64,000 bases of DNA from JALEFZ01 sp964564415 (GTDB lineage Bacteria; Bacteroidota; Bacteroidia; J057), in the NCBI GenBank assembly GCA_964564415.1, contig CAZMAV010000014.1, forward strand, positions 62,001 to 126,000, in the 5' to 3' direction. The translations under genes and the position numbers were made by a program. The notes under the pieces are model-generated. The model saw nothing but the letters and a program-made list of their open reading frames with translations, was not told the DNA's origin and searched no databases. Of this stretch, positions 60,301 to 64,000 are shown piece after piece; position 1 is the stretch's first letter, and each line of letters starts with the position of its first letter.

Positions 60301-61448
60301 TGATAACAGGCATTGCTAAGGAAGTCTACCCCTGTAGTCGGAGGTCCTGTAAAAGTCTTCTTGGGATCGATCCCATGCCTTTTGCAAATATCCCTAACCA
60401 ATTCGGCAGAAGCTTCATACATGGCTTGGGTGTACCAGGCTATGCCATCGTCAATAAAACCTTCATGCTCAATGCCGATGGCTTCCGCATTATCTGTCTT
60501 TACATGAAAGCCCTTATCGTTTTCGCAGACCATCTGGGTTATTTGCCCGTCAGATGCCCGTATGACATAGTGGGCAGAAACCCTGGCATTTCTGTTTCTG
60601 AACCATGAAATGGCACTGGCATAGGAGCCTTGAACAGTATGGATCGTAATATACTTGACAGATTTGCCTCCCCTCGATCCATAGTTGTTGCTGTGGGCTT
60701 TTTTCCAGACCGCTCCTTCATAATCAGGCCTGGGGCTCGCTGCTGTGCAGGTACTACCCTCGGTGACGCGAAAGTCTTCTCCATTTTCAGTAGAAATTTT
60801 TTGCTCGGAAACCTTGACCTTTGGTGAGCTGAGGACCTTGTAGTTGGTCGATCCAAATACTTTCTTGAGGTCGAATTGTCGCTGAAGGCGATGACCAGTT
60901 TTGGTATGTGGCTGCTGTATTTCTTTCAGAATACCATAAAATTGTTGATCGTTAGCATAGCGATTTTTCAACTGGGCATCCTGTGGTATTTCGCTTAGGT
61001 TTCTGATGATGGCCTGATGGGTTTCCACCTGCTGATTGACCAGCCTGAAGCTCTGCTGTAGCTTGGCATAGGCAGCAGCATAAGCGAGTATATTGGTTCG
61101 GGGATCTTCTTTTATCTCCTCTATATCATAACCCGACAGTTCAGCTACCCTGACCAGGCTACTTTGAAAATAATCCTTTCCATCTTCTACCAGTCCCATG
61201 ACACCATAGTAGGTCGGCAAGTCCTGACAACTTTGCTTACCGTCCAGGTGGGTCAGCCTCGTGTTGGTATAGGCCACAGCTTCGAGCATGCCCTGGGGTA
61301 CGCTGGGATATTTTTCATAAGCTTCGTCAAAATAAGCCTTATACTTGCCTTGCTGGGCAAATATAGGCTCTGGCATGCCCAGGCTTAGAAATATGATGAT
61401 GCTTAGCAGGAGGTAAGAAAAGGGTCTGAAACGATCACTGAAAATCAT
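57354..61448 (-). CDS. Large secreted N-acetylmuramoyl-L-alanine amidase with CUB, Fn3 and duplicated jelly-roll modules
   Basis: A 1364-residue secreted protein from the Met at 61448; an upstream Met at 61484 is possible. Signal peptide ends IFAQ. Residues about 33-133 resemble a lytic-transglycosylase fold, but the catalytic Glu position is Asn62 (AYTNTRL). The Amidase_2 domain (about 260-415) has zinc ligands His270 (ITIHT), His387 (KGHQH) and Asp397 (HIDPGP). CUB-like (about 421-528), Fn3-like (536-618) and second CUB-like (626-738) domains follow. A Pro/Asp/Gly linker leads to two similar ~190-residue modules (cores about 833-1014 and 1122-1309) separated by another Pro-rich linker. No canonical T9SS end. 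Confidence 0.88.
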   Translation of the reverse strand: MIFSDRFRPFSYLLLSIIIFLSLGMPEPIFAQQGKYKAYFDEAYEKYPSVPQGMLEAVAYTNTRLTHLDGKQSCQDLPTYYGVMGLVEDGKDYFQSSLVRVAELSGYDIEEIKEDPRTNILAYAAAYAKLQQSFRLVNQQVETHQAIIRNLSEIPQDAQLKNRYANDQQFYGILKEIQQPHTKTGHRLQRQFDLKKVFGSTNYKVLSSPKVKVSEQKISTENGEDFRVTEGSTCTAASPRPDYEGAVWKKAHSNNYGSRGGKSVKYITIHTVQGSYASAISWFRNRNARVSAHYVIRASDGQITQMVCENDKGFHVKTDNAEAIGIEHEGFIDDGIAWYTQAMYEASAELVRDICKRHGIDPKKTFTGPPTTGVDFLSNACYHIKGHQHFRGNNHIDPGPYWDWERYYRLINGLVKPEVFTAKKGEIIDSGKKTGPYASQERVAYLIKPEDAVSITLDFVDFQLEGTEKNPFDYLDIYDGEGPEGRFLGRFTGTKNPGSLISNSGAFFIEFRSDCRIQREGFRIKYKAQTKSRSCGVPQNLIATDVFPLGANLKWEGNASSYILQVKHKNESEWQEYRSDDTQEIVTGLGANGIYEWQVRSVCDGESSAWVGQTFLTPNISRSASPQVFTVRANSGKFLDTGGALAGYSNEENYLYRIIPPNGGKVELSFSKLDTEDQEDFLTVYDGTNISNDPKVGAYSGTNLPPAIRSSRNGLSILFTSDPRVTGSGWVATWRSVKEDPGDPGEPNDPGEPDPDPPGNSTPPAKISIREFSPKLYLHRYAPETAPNLKDRYQGDFVIDFKDRDRSGRGFANRFYTIAEKSTQGFEGNAKAGFLYDEFEGEISDKWKVQSGTWFTQEGKLVQSDAGEGNSNLYAELTQEKDITYIYHWRSMMKGEGDNIRHGLHFFCSEPEKTNRGNSYFIWIRKTDEGDYLEIYKSAFNQFDRKEREEIDLGENQAHDYKVIYNPRRGKMEVYMDNRFAASWQDPYPLSSGKGISLRTGQSITIYDDLKVYQNREDEVRVSTGKAASPITGDGEFLVESLVIDGFIHWSRTVAEQSVLGNPTTEPDPDPGNSTPGNNSGNSHLPTFNRNFDVELTSPEGGEVYALVGAFDGNSWSANTNIGYLYEDFTAASLSSSWKEKSGQWSIDTGTGKLVQRDKAAFNSNLYLSLLQNGEQPYLYHFKAKLNSSGSNQRFGIHIFSDQGNGKNRGDSYLMWFRSQSQGRGKAEFYRSDKNDMPGIVKATNISFETGREYDVKVLYDPIKGQLKAYLDDLLVMDWIDPTTPHREGGFLSLRTGNAQVSFDDFRVYQLQEKNVLTIKIGSDKKDMLPHKSKGNQPAGRLLIIRRDNNGKWKKPEEQNFIIR

Positions 61449-61648
61449 AAAGACGGTAGTTTGAGGCCTGAAGGTGAATGTCATGCGTTTGTATAGGATA
61501 CATGCAGGTGTAAACGAATATAGAGCTTTAGGAAAAACCTCCCAAGGATGACGACGTATAAAAAAAACAAGATGTGGTTCTATATATTTTTATACTTTCA
61601 ATAAAAAGTAGAACTTTGCCATCTCATCGCCTATAAGATGTATTACGG

Positions 61649-62158
61649 ATGTCGGAAGCCATAGATTTAAAAAAGAGAACTGAATTTTTTATCCGTGATC
61701 TCCATGCGCGGGAAAATATGCGTCTCGGTTGGTATCGTCAGTTTGGGTTTGGGGGAGAAAAAACCCGCTACCTTCGCGAACGAAAAGCCCATCACATCGC
61801 ATTCCTGAGAGACCTTCTCCGCAAAAGAGGATTAAGTCCCGTATGGTATGCCCGGATGTTTTACCTCATGGGCCATGGCTTTGGCTTCTTCTCAGCATTC
61901 TTGCCTAAAAAAATGCTGAGCAAAATCGAAGATATTCTGGAATCCTGGATCCTACTCAGGTACAAAACCTACCTCAAGCGTATGAAACTGGACTCTACGC
62001 TCCGATCCATGATAGAGTCGCTTCAGCTTCGCCGTTTCTCCCATAATGAACCTGCACCTGACGTACTGAGCCTGATCGAATACTACGTTGGAGAACAAGA
62101 ACAGGTATTGGAGGGTGAAAGGCCCCTGGTTTCAGGCCCCATGAAGGTCAGCCTTTGA
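61649..62158 (+). CDS. Coq7-like ferritin-fold protein
   Basis: 169 residues, no signal peptide. The sequence follows a Coq7 (demethoxyubiquinone hydroxylase) layout: a first helix with RENMRLGWYRQFG in place of the GExxA track, EKTRYLRERKAHHIAFLRDLL as the second, then LMGHGFGFFSAFLP and the IEDILESWILLRYKTYL helix. Several canonical diiron ligands (ExxH pairs) are not obvious, so catalysis is doubtful. This phylum uses menaquinone, so a true Coq7 role is unlikely. Its 3' end overlaps the convergent aminotransferase by 11 bp. Confidence 0.5.
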   Translation: MSEAIDLKKRTEFFIRDLHARENMRLGWYRQFGFGGEKTRYLRERKAHHIAFLRDLLRKRGLSPVWYARMFYLMGHGFGFFSAFLPKKMLSKIEDILESWILLRYKTYLKRMKLDSTLRSMIESLQLRRFSHNEPAPDVLSLIEYYVGEQEQVLEGERPLVSGPMKVSL

Positions 62159-63212
62159 GCAATTGATCTAAATCCTGCAAAAACGCCTTCATAGAGATGT
62201 TCGTAGCGGTTCCCATGTGTGAAATTCTCAAAATTTCACCTTTGCATGCTTCCTGACCTGAGGAAATAATCCACCCAAATTCTTTCTCCATTCTTTTTTT
62301 CAATTCTTCCACATCCCTCCCTGGCATCCGGAAAGCTGTCAGTGAGTCGCTGGGATAATCAGAAAAATGGTCAGCACCGATTCGAGTCATTTCCTTGCGA
62401 AAGGTCCTGGCAGATTGATGGCATTCATTCCAAATCTGGGGGAGTCCTTTCTCCCTTACCTGTTTCAAAGCCGCATCTAATCCATATAAGAGTTGTACAG
62501 GGGCCGTAAAGGGATAGGTATAAGCTTCGATAGCCTGGATATAATTGTAAAAATTTCGATAGTCTCCCTTGTGGGTAGGCCTGAGTCGCTTAGCTGCACT
62601 GGAAGACAGGGCAAAGGCGACAGTTCCTGCCGGACTCATCAGGGCCTTTTGAGAAGCAGTTACACTGGCATCAATCCTCCAATCGTCGTGATAATAGGGC
62701 ATGGCTCCGATGCTGGTAATGCCATCCACAGATATGAGCACATCGGGATGGGCTCGCTTGACCTGAAAAGCCATTTCCTCCAGGTCAATAAGGGTGCCGG
62801 TAGATGTTTCGCTATGGGTGATGATCAGACCCTTGATTTCCTGATGCTGGGAGAGCTCATTGAGTACCCTCTGCGTGTCAATGCTTTTGCCCCAATCTGC
62901 CTTTATTTCTACAACCTCTAGGCCGAGATGACGGCTTTCATCCACCCATCGACCACTAAACTTGCCATTGTTGAGGACCAATACTTTTTCTCCTGGCCTG
63001 AATAGACTGTAGATCATAGCCCCTACTCCGTAAGTGCCACTGCCGATCATGGTACCCACTATTTCTGCCTGAAAGAGATAGGCCAGATTGTCCAGCAGTT
63101 CTTTGTAAAAGGAAGCGAAAGCAGGGCTTCGGTGGTGTATTACCTCTTGGTTGATGGCTGCCAAGATAAAATCAGGGACTGGAACGGGGCCGGGAGTCAG
63201 TAGTTTATGCAT
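62148..63212 (-). CDS. Class V PLP-dependent aminotransferase
   Basis: A 354-residue aminotransferase with the serine/alanine-glyoxylate (SgaA/AGAT) pattern. The start is LLTPGPVPVPDFILAAI, and IHHRSPAF follows as the substrate-arm region. The PLP region reads VSVDGITSIGAMPY, and the Schiff-base lysine is in VTASQKALMSPAG (residue near 195). The C-terminal FGWIISSGQE plus LRISHMGT completes the fold. Substrate may be Ser, Ala, or 2-aminoethylphosphonate; nothing nearby resolves it. The gene end overlaps the convergent ferritin-like gene. Confidence 0.9.
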   Translation of the reverse strand: MHKLLTPGPVPVPDFILAAINQEVIHHRSPAFASFYKELLDNLAYLFQAEIVGTMIGSGTYGVGAMIYSLFRPGEKVLVLNNGKFSGRWVDESRHLGLEVVEIKADWGKSIDTQRVLNELSQHQEIKGLIITHSETSTGTLIDLEEMAFQVKRAHPDVLISVDGITSIGAMPYYHDDWRIDASVTASQKALMSPAGTVAFALSSSAAKRLRPTHKGDYRNFYNYIQAIEAYTYPFTAPVQLLYGLDAALKQVREKGLPQIWNECHQSARTFRKEMTRIGADHFSDYPSDSLTAFRMPGRDVEELKKRMEKEFGWIISSGQEACKGEILRISHMGTATNISMKAFLQDLDQLLKG

Positions 63213-63293
63213 GAACTTAAATTAGAATATAGAAAGGGCTTTTTTGTCAACTTTTCGGAGCAAGATAAGTTGTTCCTACAAAATTTTACTGAA

Positions 63294-64000
63294 ATGAATA
63301 TCCTGATGACCGGTGGGACCGGCTACATAGGCAGCTTTCTGGTGCCTAAATTACTTGAAAAGGGGCATACGGTCAGCATCCTTACCCGTTCCAAAAAGAA
63401 ATCCAGGCGTCCTGGGCTTACCTACCTGGAATGGGACGGAAAAGAAATGCCTTTGGGGATCGGGATTTATGAGGGAATCATCAACCTAGCTGGAGCAAAT
63501 ATCGGTAAATTGCCTTGGACAGAGGAGAATAAGAAGTTGATTCGAGACAGTCGGATCGATGCAACCAGGGCCTGTGCCAATTATATCAATAGAAGCCCTA
63601 AGCCTCCTAAGGTGTTTATTTCTGGTTCTGCGGTCGGATACTACGGGATAGACCGGAAGGAATTGGTAGGGGAAGACTCAGCTCCGGCGAATGATTTTCT
63701 TGGGAAGATCAGCCAGGAGTGGGAAGCAGAGGCCCAAAAGGCCAAGTGCCGCACGGTGATGATTCGTACGGGTGTGGTCGTCGGTGAAGGAAGCGAAATT
63801 ACCGAGCGATTAAAGCCCTTGTATCAGCTCTATCTCGGAGGAAGAATCGGTTCGGGTAAACAGGGTTTTCCCTGGATTCATATAGATGATGAGGTAGGTA
63901 TCATTCTTTATGCCTTGGAAAATGAAGAAATGGAAGGCCCTTACAACCTTACTGCTCCTCATACCATCAATCAGAAAGAATTTTCAAGGGCATTTGCCAA
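63294..64000 (+). CDS. TIGR01777-type NAD(P)-dependent epimerase, 3' truncated
   Basis: The frame opens MNILMTGGTGYIGSFLVPKLL at 63294 and runs off the window. GGTGYIG is the Rossmann nucleotide loop. Diagnostic for the YfcH/TIGR01777 group are the NLAGANIG block, LIRDSRIDATRA and the catalytic-region SAVGYYG followed by a Glu-rich loop. VMIRTGVVVGEG also fits. Family members are about 300 residues; 235 complete codons are present. Substrate unknown; some members are called cell-division inhibitors or short-chain epimerases without biochemical proof. Confidence 0.9.
   Translation, partial: MNILMTGGTGYIGSFLVPKLLEKGHTVSILTRSKKKSRRPGLTYLEWDGKEMPLGIGIYEGIINLAGANIGKLPWTEENKKLIRDSRIDATRACANYINRSPKPPKVFISGSAVGYYGIDRKELVGEDSAPANDFLGKISQEWEAEAQKAKCRTVMIRTGVVVGEGSEITERLKPLYQLYLGGRIGSGKQGFPWIHIDDEVGIILYALENEEMEGPYNLTAPHTINQKEFSRAFA

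Noticed and set aside
1..64000. CRISPR arrays, prophage or integrative-element ends
   Set aside because: No regularly spaced repeats, integrase, or att-like direct repeats next to the two tRNA genes were seen.

Overview
The window looks like a chromosomal segment of a Bacteroidota bacterium (class not resolvable here; Saprospiria- or Cytophagia-like gene content). Several upstream regions carry the Bacteroidota promoter core TAnnTTTG, often with a TTG about 19-20 nt upstream (rpsT, rpsF, tyrS, tRNA-Gln/prs, the MerC-like gene). Secreted proteins end in type IX secretion (T9SS) sorting domains. Start codons generally lack Shine-Dalgarno sequences. No phage, CRISPR array or intact insertion sequence was seen; mobile DNA is limited to one decayed IS1595-type transposase.

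Layout. 1-16.2 kb: NIF3/zinc-ribbon pair, TPR proteins, tRNA-Leu, a sugar MFS porter, a PAS histidine kinase, a KynB-like cyclase, rpsT, an EamA transporter, a secreted M43 metalloprotease, a prohibitin, and a decayed transposase followed by an AT-rich gene-poor stretch. 16.3-19.2 kb: a partner-switching regulatory operon (SpoIIE phosphatase, STAS antagonist, HATPase kinase). 19.3-24.6 kb, mostly minus strand: CoA-binding protein, clpC, a solitary nuoH, a methyltransferase. 24.6-26.8 kb: a decayed T9SS protein and the rpsF-rpsR-rplI operon. 26.9-34.3 kb: unknown proteins, a PIG-L deacetylase/TPR pair, the tRNA-Gln-prs-rplY unit, pth and a metallo-beta-lactamase remnant. 34.3-37.7 kb: a class III cyclase divergent from a cyclic-nucleotide-binding protein, a plausible sender/receiver pair. 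37.8-44.9 kb: CDF exporter, DUF2256, pdhA, recF-dciA, two oxidoreductases and a decayed helix-hairpin-helix gene.

45.2-53.2 kb is the accessory highlight: nine same-strand genes in two transcription units. Unit 1 is MerC-like protein, ABC ATPase, two ABC-2 permeases, a His-rich lipoprotein and a DUF3299-like exported protein. Unit 2 is a COG0523/CobW GTPase, a DUF1826 protein and a second COG0523 GTPase. Each unit is headed by a near-identical palindrome, TGCAACA-n-TGTTGCA, overlapping a promoter element. The gene content resembles zinc-starvation loci of other phyla (the Zrg-type His-rich/ABC/DUF3299 operon; Zur-controlled COG0523 and DUF1826 genes), so I infer a Zur-type zinc-acquisition and zinc-allocation island with an unusual set of transport parts.

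53.2-64 kb: a lamin-tail-like secreted protein, tyrS, a TPR protein, a giant secreted amidase with an internal duplication, a ferritin-like protein, a class V aminotransferase and a truncated TIGR01777 epimerase. Functional calls rest on motif recognition by eye; no database search was run.
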